This document shows positions 27,222-35,755 of a stretch of DNA of 64,000 nt, piece by piece. The stretch's first letter is position 1. Each line of letters opens with the position of its first letter. The translations under genes were made by a program, and so were the position numbers. Origin of the DNA: Novosphingobium fluoreni (lineage in GTDB: Bacteria; Pseudomonadota; Alphaproteobacteria; Sphingomonadales; Sphingomonadaceae); NCBI RefSeq assembly GCF_014196615.1, contig NZ_JACIDY010000004.1, positions 248,001-312,000 of the forward strand, read 5' to 3'. The notes below the pieces were generated by a model, which saw nothing but the letters and a program-made list of their open reading frames with translations, was not told the origin of the DNA and made no database searches.

Positions 27222-28373
27222 GTGCCGGATGACCTTCCGCATCAGGGCTGGCATCGGCCGGAACCGACCGTCCGCAAGGCCTTCGGTCAGCACTTCAAAC
27301 TCCACGGAATTTGGCTCGACAGCGCCTATCAGCACCCGATGAGTCTCGAGAGCATCCAGGCGATCCAGGACTATCTCGCTTGCAGAACCAATGCTGCGGT
27401 CGCTTCGCACACCGCGCGGGAACAGGATCGCGTCCAATCGCTCTTCGCCCGCCTGGTGAACGTGCGGCCACACGAGGTCGCATTCGTTCCGACGGCTACC
27501 ACCGCCGAGAACCTGATCGTTTCTGCACTCGGAATAAGAGCCGGCAACCGGATCGTGACCGACGAACTGCATTATACCGGTTCGCTCTATATGTATCATC
27601 AGCTGCGGAAGACCGGCGTCGAGGTCGACGTGGTTCGCGCCCGGCAGGGTGTGGTCTATCTGGAGGATGTCCAGGCGGCGCTTGCAAGGGGTGCCAGGCT
27701 GCTTGCCGTGTCCTGGGTTTCCGCGTGGAATGGCCATAGGCACGACTTGGCGGCGCTATCGGCACTGGCCCATGCCCACGGCGCCCGCGTCTATGTCGAC
27801 CTGATGCAGGGCGTCGGTGCCTTACCGATTGACCTTGACGCCAGTGGCGTCGATTATGCCGCAACATCATCCTATAAATGGCTCATGGCGGACCTTGGTC
27901 TTGGGTTCCTTTACGTGCGCGGCTCCGCGTTGCCAGAGCTCACCGCCACGCAATTCGGAGCGCGTCAGGTGGCGACCTCCGACGGCGCATCGCAGGACTG
28001 GCGGACGCGGCCGGGAACCGCTGGCAAGTTCGAAGTCGGATCGATCTCGAACATCGTCGTGGCATCGCTGACCAGTTCGCTCGAATTTCTGACGTCGGTC
28101 GATCTCGACGCGATCGTAGCGGCGCGCCAGCAGATCCTTGAGCACATCGGGTCGGAGGCAGCCAAGCTGGGACTGAAACAAGCAGGATTCGCATCGCATG
28201 GGCCTATCATCGCCTTCCACTGCGCTGACTGCGGCTCGATCAAGGCAGCGTTGCAGCAGTCCGGCTGCTATGTCACGTGCTCGGAAAATCGCATACGATT
28301 TGCGCCGACGCTGTTCAACACCGTGGACGATGTAGATGCCGTGATGCGCGTTTTCCACAAGACCTTAAGGTAG
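27222..28373 (+). CDS. Class V aminotransferase (cysteine desulfurase/epimerase-like)
   Basis: A 383-residue PLP enzyme of fold type I. The PLP Lys is in 'YAATSSYKWLMADLGLGFLY', the Asp that contacts the pyridine nitrogen in 'ARVYVDLMQGVGALPID', and the phosphate-binding region in 'AFVPTATTAENLIVSALG'. Relatives include isopenicillin N epimerase-like proteins, kynureninase and cysteine desulfurases; the sequence does not decide among these. A GTG at 27222, two bases after the permease stop, is the chosen start: the longer open frame lies inside the permease gene. No strong ribosome site is present, so coupling with the permease is likely. It is the last gene of the operon. Confidence 0.82.
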   Translation: MPDDLPHQGWHRPEPTVRKAFGQHFKLHGIWLDSAYQHPMSLESIQAIQDYLACRTNAAVASHTAREQDRVQSLFARLVNVRPHEVAFVPTATTAENLIVSALGIRAGNRIVTDELHYTGSLYMYHQLRKTGVEVDVVRARQGVVYLEDVQAALARGARLLAVSWVSAWNGHRHDLAALSALAHAHGARVYVDLMQGVGALPIDLDASGVDYAATSSYKWLMADLGLGFLYVRGSALPELTATQFGARQVATSDGASQDWRTRPGTAGKFEVGSISNIVVASLTSSLEFLTSVDLDAIVAARQQILEHIGSEAAKLGLKQAGFASHGPIIAFHCADCGSIKAALQQSGCYVTCSENRIRFAPTLFNTVDDVDAVMRVFHKTLR

Positions 28374-28520
28374 CTGACAAGTCGGTCATCATAACTAGAC
28401 GGCAACCAACCAGTTGGTGGTCGGGGCGACGGCTAATGTTCGATGCTCGTTTTCCGTACCTGCACAGCCTGAGGCCGAACCTAGCTCCGACGAATGTCAT
28501 CGTCGAATAGAGTAGGATCG
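28374..28520. other. Boundary between the peptide locus and plasmid debris
   Basis: This sequence has no gene that I can support. It holds a small palindrome ACCAACCAGTTGGT at about 28407-28420. It marks the end of the intact amino-acid operon and the start of truncated plasmid genes. Confidence 0.4.
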
Positions 28521-29045
28521 TCAGCAGGCACCCCATGCGCGCTTGCCCTTCCAGGCCTGACGACCTTCGGCGACACGGGTGATGCGAACGATCTGCCGCT
28601 TCTTCGTGCCGAGCCGGAGCTCCGCCGCATCGAATATCCGATCGACGACATAGTAGCGCCCCCGGACGCGATAGTTGACCAGCTCGGCTTCGCCGGTCGG
28701 CCCGACGATGAAGAGCGGGGGCGCATCGCCAACTGCAAGGCTGGCAGAAAACTCGATGAAGGTCTGCCGGCCGTCGTCGAAGGCGCGCAGCGGTCGCCAT
28801 GCCGGCTGGTCGCCGCTCACCGTGTAATTGAAATGCAGACTGTAGACCGCGAGCCCTTCCGAGATCGGCGCCGCTGCGACCGCCTGCTTGGCAGCACGTC
28901 TGAGCGCAATCAGCTGATCGGCCGGATAGGTCCAGGACAGCGCAGCCATGGCGGTGCGCAACGTTGCGGTGAGCAGAAGGTGATAGCTGCGCCGATCGGT
29001 CAGGATGATGATGTTCGTCGCAAGCCCCGAGGCGAACGGCTTCGC
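28521..29045 (-). pseudogene. C-terminal fragment of a VirB9/TrbG-type conjugal transfer protein
   Basis: The minus frame reads 'KPFASGLATNIIILTDRRSYH', 'ALSWTYPADQLIALRR', 'LHFNYTVSGDQPAWRPLRAF', 'APPLFIVGPTGEAELVNYR' and 'RYYVVDRIFDAAELRLGTK'. This is the standard C-terminal half of VirB9/TrbG, the outer-membrane core component of type IV secretion. The N-terminal half and signal peptide are absent: near 29040 the sequence becomes the antisense of a ParB-like gene. It is a plasmid-derived remnant. Confidence 0.75.
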
Positions 29046-29852
29046 AACAAGCGCATCTTTCAGGAGCTGGTAAACAGCATCGCCCATTTGGGGCTCAAGA
29101 AGCCGATCACCGTGAGCCAGCGACCGGGGAAGGCCCGGTTCGACCTTGTTTGTGGCCAAGGGCGCCTCGAGGCCTTCATCGCACTCGGCCAGACGGAGAT
29201 CCCAGCGATCGTGATCGATGCGGTCGAGTAAGACTGCTTCGTGATGAGTCTGGTCGAGAATCTGGCCCGGCGCCAGCACAGTCCGCTCGAGCTGGTGCAT
29301 GCCATAGGAGCACTGCATGCACGCGGTTACTCCTACGCCGAGATCGCGGCCAAGGTCGACTTCTCGGTCGAGTATGTAAGTGCTATCTGCCTATTGCTTG
29401 ATAATGGCGAGGAAAAGCTGATCGCCGCAGTTGAGCGTGGGGTGATCCCGCACACGATCGCGATGGAAATCGCCCGAGCCAAGGACGGCGAGGTCCAACG
29501 CGCGCTTGCCGAAGCCTATGAGGAGAAAACGATTCCTGGGAATCAGGTGCTGGCAATCCGCAAGATCATCGATCAGCGCAATACGAGCGGCAAGCAGCTT
29601 CACAAGCGAGGCTCGAGGCCTGGCCGTGTTCAGAAGCCCGTGACGTCCGAGGGGCTGATCCGCGCCTATCAGCGCGAGACGGAGCGACAGAAGTTGCTCA
29701 TCAAGCGCGCTTCGCTCGCACGTAGCCGGCTGCTGTTCGTTGCCAATGCCATGCGCCGCCTGCTCTCTGACGAGCATTTCGCTACGCTACTACGCGCCGA
29801 AGGCCTCAGCACTCTCCCGCGCGCGCTCGCCGAGCGCATCGAACCCGCATAG
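29040..29852 (+). pseudogene. ParB/RepB-like partition protein, 5' truncated and with an internal stop
   Basis: One plus-strand frame encodes a ParB-type N-domain ('RNKRIFQELVNSIAHLGLK', 'FDLVCGQGRLEAFIALGQ'). After 'IPAIVIDAVE' comes a TAA (29229-29231), and then the same frame continues with 'DCFVMSLVENLARRQHSPLE' and the HTH 'YSYAEIAAKVDFSVEYVSAI'. A single base change explains the stop. Codons before about 29040 belong to the antisense of the TrbG fragment, so the start is lost. From an ATG at 29265 a 195-residue C-terminal piece could still be made. The gene is directly followed by a second ParB-like gene. Confidence 0.75.
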
Positions 29853-29859
29853 GGGCAGC

Positions 29860-30750
29860 ATGTCGGAACTGGTGAAGATCGCCTTCGAGCAAAAGGTTCT
29901 GATCCTGCCGATCGTGGATCTGTTGCCTACCAAGGCCTTGCCGGCAGGCGTGCGCGACACGGTTAAATATCGCCGGATCGCGGCTTCGGTGGCCGAGGTC
30001 GGCCTGATAGAGCCGTTGTCGATCGCCCGACAGAAGGACGGGAGCTATCTGCTGCTCGACGGTCATATGCGGCTCGATGCACTCCGGTTTCTAGGAGCCG
30101 CCGATGCGGCATGCGTCGTGGCCGATGATGACGAGTCCTTCACCTACAACAAGCGGGTGAACCGCCTCGCTACGATCCAAGAGCATTATATGATCGTGAG
30201 GGCACTCGATCGCGGCGTACCCGAAGAGAAGCTGGCGCGCGCACTAAACGTCGATGTGAAGGTGATCCGGCAGCGACGGCATCTCCTGGCCGGGATAAGC
30301 CCGGATGTCGCCGAACTGCTTAAGGACAAGCCGGTAGGGCATCACGCCTTCCAGAAATTGCGCAAGATGAAGCCGATCCGCCAGCTGGAAGTGGCCGAGC
30401 TCATGGTCTCAGCGAACAATTACACGGTGAGCTATGCCAAGGCGCTGCTCGCCACATCGAAGCCCGCCGATCTCCACAAGCCCGATGAGCTGAAGAAGGC
30501 AACCGGGTTATCGGCCGAGCAGATGACCCGGCTAGAGCGTGAAATGGCATCGGTAAGCGAGGACTATAGGGAGCTCGAAGCCTCCTATGGCGACGACATG
30601 CTCGTTTTAGTGGTCGCCTCGGGTTTCCTCGAACGTCTCCTCTCGAAGCCCGAAATTGAGAGCTTCCTGGCGCGCCGTCACCCCGAATTTCTGGAGAATT
30701 TTCGCTCTATCGTGCAGGCGACGTCGCTCGATCAATCGATGTCGACCTGA
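29860..30750 (+). CDS. ParB/RepB-like plasmid partition protein
   Basis: 296 residues. The ATG stands behind AGGGGCAGC, seven bases after the stop of the preceding ParB-like gene. The N-terminal ParB domain shows 'RRIAASVAEVGLIEPLSIA' and 'YLLLDGHMRLDALRFLG', in the position of the nucleotide-binding GxHRxxA box. Then come an HTH ('KLARALNVDVKVIRQRRHLL') and a C-terminal helical RepB-like region. No RepA/ParA ATPase or replication gene is near, so it is an orphan. Such tandem ParB-like pairs occur on plasmids and integrated elements of sphingomonads and rhizobia. Its present role is unknown. Confidence 0.8.
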   Translation: MSELVKIAFEQKVLILPIVDLLPTKALPAGVRDTVKYRRIAASVAEVGLIEPLSIARQKDGSYLLLDGHMRLDALRFLGAADAACVVADDDESFTYNKRVNRLATIQEHYMIVRALDRGVPEEKLARALNVDVKVIRQRRHLLAGISPDVAELLKDKPVGHHAFQKLRKMKPIRQLEVAELMVSANNYTVSYAKALLATSKPADLHKPDELKKATGLSAEQMTRLEREMASVSEDYRELEASYGDDMLVLVVASGFLERLLSKPEIESFLARRHPEFLENFRSIVQATSLDQSMST

Positions 30751-30915
30751 CGCCCTCTTGGGGCCCGGGACCCAAAAAGCGCCGGGACCGTCGGAGAAGC
30801 CGCCGTGTGGGGCGGATCAAGGGCGGTGGCGGGGATGGCGGCGAACCCGCTCGGAGCCCGCTAGGCCAGCCGCCATAGGGCTGGCTGCGTGCCGTTTATT
30901 CGGCATGATGGCCAA

Positions 30916-30952
30916 GGAGCGCGCCGATCTGAGGCGCCGATCGGCGCGCTCC
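30916..30952. terminator. Perfect 14-bp hairpin
   Basis: GGAGCGCGCCGATC (30916-30929) pairs perfectly with GATCGGCGCGCTCC (30939-30952) around a nine-base loop. It is 166 bases after the ParB-like gene. No T-run follows, so it could be a terminator, a recognition site or a mobile-element end. Confidence 0.45.
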
Positions 30953-31166
30953 ATATCGCAGGAAGTTGATTAGCCCCACAATTCGGCGGATACAGTGCCA
31001 GAAGAGCTTTGTCGCAAGACACCTAAGAGATTGATTCTGTGGTCGAATAATAGACTTACGAAGTCGCCAAGGGCATCAATAGCACAATCTGGATTGGTGG
31101 GGAAAGGCTGGGACGTAGATGAACTGGCGGTTCGAGTCCTTCTCGGCATCGGGCTGGTTGGAGCTT

Positions 31167-31195
31167 TGTCCGAAATACACCTACAAATTTCGGAC
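31167..31195. repeat. Ten-bp inverted repeat
   Basis: TGTCCGAAAT and ATTTCGGACA form a perfect inverted repeat with a nine-base spacer. It is 22 bases beyond the stop of the minus-strand AbiEii-like gene. It may end that transcript, although no T-run is present. Confidence 0.35.
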
Positions 31196-31216
31196 AGATA
31201 AGCGGGTAGGCAAATC

Positions 31217-31903
31217 CTATGTCAGGGACTTCTCCAGCGCGCTGAGAACCGCCCCATGGCGCTCCGGGCTGGCTTCACGGAATTTGCGGATGTTCATCAG
31301 TTTGAATTGCGGCGCGGGCAACTCGGCCAGCGCTGCGATTAGAAAGCGGCTCCAGTCCGGATCGCCTGCCTCGAAGGACAGGAGGAACACGCGATCGTCA
31401 TCGGTAAACACTTCGCGAAGCGCGCTGACTAGTCGCTCGAGCGTTGCTTGGTGATCGTCATACGTGAAAGGCTCGAATGGCATGCATTCGAACTGGAACC
31501 GAAAGGTTTCGCGCTGATCCTTGCGCGCGGGATCGACGAGCTCGGCGATCGGGCGCCCATGGCTTACGAAGCCGGCGATCGCGCCCAGGCGAACTTTGTC
31601 CGTCAGGCCTTCCTGATCGAGCAGACGCCGGACGTCGAACAGGTCGCGGGGATGCTGCCGATCAACCGCCGCGCAGATTTTTCCGCCGAACAACTCGCCG
31701 TGTGACACGCATCGCGCCTCCGCAAAGACTTCGAAATGTTCCTGCACTTGGTTGGAACAGGCCAAGTCACGCACGGGGAACAGGTGACCCCGGAGCGATG
31801 GGTTGACCTCGATCTTCACGTGCGTGCGGACGCGCTGGCAATTGAGCTTCACTTCCATGCCCTCGCTGCCCTGTCGCGCCTGGGTGACGCGGGTCGGCGG
31901 CAA
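31217..31903 (-). pseudogene. AbiEii-like nucleotidyltransferase (toxin), N-terminus missing
   Basis: 228 codons. The C-terminal half matches AbiEii/AbiGii-type nucleotidyltransferases: 'THVKIEVNPSLRGHLFP' is the third catalytic strand region and 'FGGKICAAVDRQHPRDLFDV' the characteristic 'DRQHPRDLFDV' helix. The N-terminal GG…DxD motif that binds the nucleotide is not present: the frame begins at a TTG already close to the third strand. The partner antitoxin (AbiEi, winged-helix) is absent too. It is most likely a dead remnant of a toxin-antitoxin or abortive-infection pair. Confidence 0.6.
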
Positions 31904-31923
31904 TCGCCGTTCGATCTCCGCGC

Positions 31924-32382
31924 CTATGGGTTAACCCGGGCCGCCGCGTCGTTTCTCTGCGCAATGACGTGGGCATCGTTACACCTGATGAGGCCGCCGT
32001 TCTTGCCGTCGCCGAGAAGGATGTTCGAACAGAGCAGGAGCAGCTGGCGGATGGGAACATGCGTGCCATTGAGCGCGGCGATGCGGATCAACTGCGAGAG
32101 CCTCAGCCGCAAGGACGGATCATCCGACTTTGCCAGTATGGCAAGGTTGCGACGGATCGGACATGTGCCTGCGATGAACAAAATGTATCCATTACAACGA
32201 ACCCAGTCCGGGTGGCCGACGATCGCGTCCACCACCTCACCGAACAGGGCGTCGTGAGGCTGCCGGCTTCCACGAGCTTTCACCCGGCGTGCCGTCATCG
32301 GGATGGGTGGAGAAGGTATATCCCATCGCGCAGCCGTGATGGCGCGAGTAGTAGGCGGCAGCTCAGCGCGTGTACTAATCAC
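31924..32382 (-). CDS. Unidentified fragment, 152 residues
   Basis: The C-terminal two-thirds ('PDWVRCNGYILFIAGTC', 'RLRLSQLIRIAALNGTHVP', 'RQLLLLCSNILLGDGKN') read like a real folded domain. The first 50 residues are low-quality and Arg/Pro-rich, suggesting that the true 5' end is lost. I do not recognise the family. It stands upstream of, and parallel to, the AbiEii-like remnant, so it may come from the same defence or plasmid cargo. The 200 bases between it and the next gene show nothing clear. Confidence 0.35.
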   Translation of the reverse strand: MISTRAELPPTTRAITAARWDIPSPPIPMTARRVKARGSRQPHDALFGEVVDAIVGHPDWVRCNGYILFIAGTCPIRRNLAILAKSDDPSLRLRLSQLIRIAALNGTHVPIRQLLLLCSNILLGDGKNGGLIRCNDAHVIAQRNDAAARVNP

Positions 32383-32584
32383 GAAGATTATACCCCCGTC
32401 GCGCGTACAGACCGCGTATCACGTCGCGGAATCGATCAAGCGTGAACGTCCCGCCTGAAAGCTGCTCTGGCTTCATAGGCTGCTTCAGCCAGCACTAAGC
32501 TACCGCTTCCAAGTAATCTGCCGATCGGTAATTTTTGGCGTCGCGGCGATCTTCCTGCCCGGCGCGACGGCCGGGTGCAGGGCG

Positions 32585-33610
32585 TCAGCCGCCCTTTACC
32601 ATCAGGATCGCCGTCCGAGCGATTTCCTGCGCCCGAGGTGCAAATGCTTCCTCCAGTGGGCGGGAGAAGGGCACCGATGCAAGCGGCGCGCCCAGCCTTT
32701 CCACCGGCGCCTTCAATAAACCGAACAACTCCTTTTGCACGACGGCGGCGATTTCAGCACCTACACCGAACGGCTTCACCGCCTCATGAACCACAAGACA
32801 CCTTCCCGTCTTCCTGACGGATTTGAGGACAGCTTGCTGATCCCATGGTGCGATGGTGCGCAGATCGACGATCTCCGCTGAAACACCAGCCTCGGCCATC
32901 ATCGCCTGTGCTGCCAAAACCTCGTTGAGAACGCGGCTATAGCTCACGATCGTGACATCGGTGCCGGCCATCGAAACGTTCGCCTTGCCGATCGGCACGC
33001 GATGTCCCTTCTCGGCCGCCGGGCCTTGCACCCAATAGGACGGCAAATTTTCTATGAAGAGAACGGGATCGGGATCATCGATGGCTTCGCGCATCATGCC
33101 GTAGGCGTCCGCAGGGTTGGACGGCGCCACCACCTTCATGCCCGCCGTATGCGCAAACCAAGCCTCAAAGTAGTCGCTGTGCTGGCCGCCCGAGGAAAAG
33201 CCGGAGCCAGTCATGGTGCGAATGACGATCGGCACATTGGTCTGCCCGCCGGACATATAGCGCAGCTTGGCAGCATGGTTGACGATCATGTCCATTGCGA
33301 CCGTGGTGAAGTTCATCAGCATGATCTCGGCAACAGGCTTCCAGCCGATCAGGCTGGCGCCAATCGCCGCACCGACAATAGCCTGTTCGGAAATAGGAGT
33401 TGAGCGCACCCGTCGCTCGCCAAACCGGGTCGACAGACCCTTAGTGATGCCCGCGATGCCGCCCTCTTCCGGATCGGCAACATCCTCGCCGAGAATAAGC
33501 ACCCTGTCGTCGGCTTCCATGGCATCGGTCAACGCTCGGTTGACTGCCTGGATCACGTTATTCTTTTCCAACTTGGCTTCCTTACCGATAGTCCCTGCGC
33601 CCTCGCTCAC
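32585..33610 (-). CDS. 2-oxo acid dehydrogenase E1 beta subunit (pyruvate/acetoin type)
   Basis: A 341-residue transketolase-like beta subunit. The central pattern is clear: 'VLILGEDVADPEEGGIAG' at about 40-57, 'RVRSTPISEQAIVGAAIG', 'GGQHSDYFEAWFAHTAGMKVV' and the C-terminal 'VVHEAVKPFGVGAEIAAVV'. With the alpha subunit it binds thiamine diphosphate and decarboxylates a 2-oxo acid. Its GTG start overlaps the alpha stop as GTGA. No E2 acyltransferase or E3 lipoamide dehydrogenase gene is in the window. The complex therefore either borrows them or works as an AcoAB-like E1 on its own. Confidence 0.9.
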   Translation of the reverse strand: MSEGAGTIGKEAKLEKNNVIQAVNRALTDAMEADDRVLILGEDVADPEEGGIAGITKGLSTRFGERRVRSTPISEQAIVGAAIGASLIGWKPVAEIMLMNFTTVAMDMIVNHAAKLRYMSGGQTNVPIVIRTMTGSGFSSGGQHSDYFEAWFAHTAGMKVVAPSNPADAYGMMREAIDDPDPVLFIENLPSYWVQGPAAEKGHRVPIGKANVSMAGTDVTIVSYSRVLNEVLAAQAMMAEAGVSAEIVDLRTIAPWDQQAVLKSVRKTGRCLVVHEAVKPFGVGAEIAAVVQKELFGLLKAPVERLGAPLASVPFSRPLEEAFAPRAQEIARTAILMVKGG

Positions 33611-34578
33611 GCTAATTCTCCATAGACATCGGTGATAAGTTCGTTCTGCTCTGGGAAGGGCGACTTCAGGGCGAATTCGACGGCCTCATCAATTTCTGCT
33701 GCAAACTTCGCATCGATCGCGTCCAATTCCGCTTCAGTCGCGATGTTTCGGGCGATGAGATCGGCGCGATATCGCGGGAATGGATCGGCCTGGATCGCAG
33801 CCTGCTTCTCCGCCTTGTCCATGTACGCGTCAGCGTCACCAAAGACGTGGCCATGAAAACGATAGGTCATGCATTCGAGCAGGGTTGGTCCGCCTCCCCT
33901 CCGTGCCCGATCGACAGCCTCCTTGGCCGCAGCGTACATGGCGAAAGGATCATTGCCGTCCACCCTCACGCCGGGCATATCGTAGGCTATGCCGCGATCC
34001 GCTATGCGCGCCGCCGAAGTCGACCGCTCATACCGCGTATGCTCGCCGTAAAGATTGTTCTGGCATACGAATACAACAGGCAATTTCCACACCGCCGCCA
34101 TGTTGAGCGATTCGTGAAAAGCGCCGATATTGGAGGCACCGTCGCCAAAAGTGGCGATCGACACCTGCCCCTTGCCTTCAAGTTGCGCCCCCCAGGCCAG
34201 GCCATTGGCGATCGGCATGGTCGATCCGACGATACCAGTGGTGACCATGATGCCGCGTGACGGATAGGTCAGGTGCATCGGACCGCCCTTGCCCTTGCAC
34301 GTGCCATCCACGCGACCGGCGATCTCGGCCCATAGCTTCTTGAGCGGCATGCCCTTCGCCAGCATGTCATGAATGCCTCGGTAGATCGTGCAAAGATAAT
34401 CGTCGTCATTCAGCAACGTCATCAACGTTGCGGGAATTACCTCCTGTCCGCGGTAGCTGTAATAGGGCATGACAAGCCTACCGGCCTTGATGACCTGCCG
34501 ACTGCGTTCGTCATTCGTGACGAGCAGCGACATGCGACGATAGATTTCGAGCTGAGTCTTGGCGTCAGGCTGCATCAT
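33607..34578 (-). CDS. 2-oxo acid dehydrogenase E1 alpha subunit (pyruvate/acetoin type)
   Basis: A 323-residue subunit with the thiamine-diphosphate motif 'ATFGDGASNIGAFHESLNMA…QNN' (about 143-175). It also has the substrate-side 'YYSYRGQEVIPATLMTLL' and 'IYRGIHDMLAKGM', the latter holding the conserved RGH-like His. Phosphorylation-loop residues around 'YERSTSAARIADRG' are present. There are two ATGs in tandem at 34578 and 34575, with a weak AAGTAAG site. It belongs to the minus-strand operon with the upstream SDR and DapB-like genes. The substrate oxo acid is unknown; pyruvate, acetoin or a branched oxo acid are possible. Confidence 0.9.
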   Translation of the reverse strand: MMQPDAKTQLEIYRRMSLLVTNDERSRQVIKAGRLVMPYYSYRGQEVIPATLMTLLNDDDYLCTIYRGIHDMLAKGMPLKKLWAEIAGRVDGTCKGKGGPMHLTYPSRGIMVTTGIVGSTMPIANGLAWGAQLEGKGQVSIATFGDGASNIGAFHESLNMAAVWKLPVVFVCQNNLYGEHTRYERSTSAARIADRGIAYDMPGVRVDGNDPFAMYAAAKEAVDRARRGGGPTLLECMTYRFHGHVFGDADAYMDKAEKQAAIQADPFPRYRADLIARNIATEAELDAIDAKFAAEIDEAVEFALKSPFPEQNELITDVYGELA

Positions 34579-34683
34579 TGCAACTTACTTTCTTTTAGCA
34601 AACCGTAAGGTCATCGAGGATTTGCATTCACCCGGATCTAAAGCCGGGTCATCGCCTTATAGGGGGATATTCACCCTGCCAGG

Positions 34684-35628
34684 TCAGCGCGTCGTGATCT
34701 GTTCGGAAAGAATGCGCATTTCATCGACCAGGCTGGACGGAACGTCGATACCAGCGTCCAAACTACGTATCTCGTCCATATGGGCGGCGACATCGTCAAC
34801 GCTCGGTGGCGCATCGCGCGGCCCGAGCCAGCCGGCGGTCATGCCGACAAAAACGCGCGCGATTCTTCCACCCAGCACGGAATAGGAATCGTGGGTCGTC
34901 GTGCAGGCCTTGCTGACGAGATAGACTGCGGTCGGAGCAACGAACTCGGGCAGCAAGCTTGCGGCGTAAGGCCCGACGTTATCCATCACCGCGACGAATT
35001 CGGATGGGTCCATCTTGACCCCCATCCGGCTTTGCGCCGTGGGAAGCAGCGCGTTGCACAATATGCCATGCGGCGCACCCTCCTGGGCGAGAACGTTCAT
35101 GAGCCCCACGGTTCCAGCCTTCGCCGCGCCGTAGGCGGACTGCATCGGGTTGCCGAACATGCCCGCCGCCGAAGCCGTGAACAGTACCCGCCCATACCCC
35201 TGCTTCATCATGGTAGGCCAGACGGCGCGCGTAACGTTGAACGCGCCCAGCAAGTGCGTGGCCATAAGCGCATCGCGATCGGCATCATCGAGATCCTGCA
35301 GCCATGCATTGCGAAGGATGCCGGCATTGTTGATCAGTCCGTCGATGCGACCGAATGCCGACAGAGCCGCTTGCGCGATCGCCTCGCTGCCTTCGCGTGT
35401 GTTGACGGTGTCGTGGTTCGCGATAGCCTTGCCGCCCGCCGCCACGATCTCGGCAGCCACCGCCTGCGACATTTCCGGACCAGGTTCGTACCCATCCACA
35501 TCGCCGCCTAGGTCGTTTACCACAACCGCCCCACCGCGACGGGCAATTTCCAATGCATAGGCCCTGCCAAGCCCGCCGCCCGCCCCGGTGACGATGACGC
35601 ACTGCCCCTCGAAGTTTATCGATTGCAT
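34684..35628 (-). CDS. Short-chain dehydrogenase, 3-hydroxyacyl-CoA (MFE-2) type
   Basis: 314 residues. The ATG at 35628 follows GGAGAGG, so the earlier open frame is not used. The cofactor motif is 'IVTGAGGGLGRAYALEIARRG' (about 10-30). It is followed by 'VVVNDLGGDVDG', the NDLGG pattern typical of the dehydrogenase part of peroxisomal multifunctional enzyme type 2 and its bacterial relatives. 'LINNAGILRN' and the catalytic 'SAAGMFGNPMQSAYGAAKAG' (Ser, Tyr, Lys) follow. It probably oxidises a 3-hydroxyacyl-CoA. It lies between the DapB-like gene and the E1 genes. Confidence 0.87.
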   Translation of the reverse strand: MQSINFEGQCVIVTGAGGGLGRAYALEIARRGGAVVVNDLGGDVDGYEPGPEMSQAVAAEIVAAGGKAIANHDTVNTREGSEAIAQAALSAFGRIDGLINNAGILRNAWLQDLDDADRDALMATHLLGAFNVTRAVWPTMMKQGYGRVLFTASAAGMFGNPMQSAYGAAKAGTVGLMNVLAQEGAPHGILCNALLPTAQSRMGVKMDPSEFVAVMDNVGPYAASLLPEFVAPTAVYLVSKACTTTHDSYSVLGGRIARVFVGMTAGWLGPRDAPPSVDDVAAHMDEIRSLDAGIDVPSSLVDEMRILSEQITTR

Positions 35629-35755
35629 GAAGATACCTCTCCGGTTGCATCTATCTCGCGTCATCCGATGCGGCGCAGATGGCCGCTCTTCAGATCATGG
35701 GTGCGGGTCGCAAAGTCTAAGCACGACCGAGCGACCCACCCTTATTCTGTCGAAA

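Larger units (their letters stand above)
30751..31216. other. Non-coding stretch between plasmid remnants
   Basis: 466 bases without a supported gene. It holds the perfect hairpin at 30916-30952, a smaller one (CAGCC/GGCTG, about 30870-30890) and the inverted repeat at 31167-31195. The piece near 31130 (GGTTCGAGTCC) resembles a tRNA T-arm, but no acceptor or anticodon stem accompanies it. Confidence 0.4.

Noticed and set aside
28494..29231. A 245-codon plus-strand frame that begins inside the TrbG fragment
   Set aside because: Its first two-thirds is the antisense of the TrbG remnant and has no protein character. Only the part after about 29040 is ParB-like, so the gene is annotated from there.
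31100..31150. tRNA-like 3' end (GGTTCGAGTCC)
   Set aside because: Only a T-arm-like motif is seen, with a mismatch in the stem. There is no anticodon arm or acceptor stem, so it is not called as tRNA or as an attachment site.
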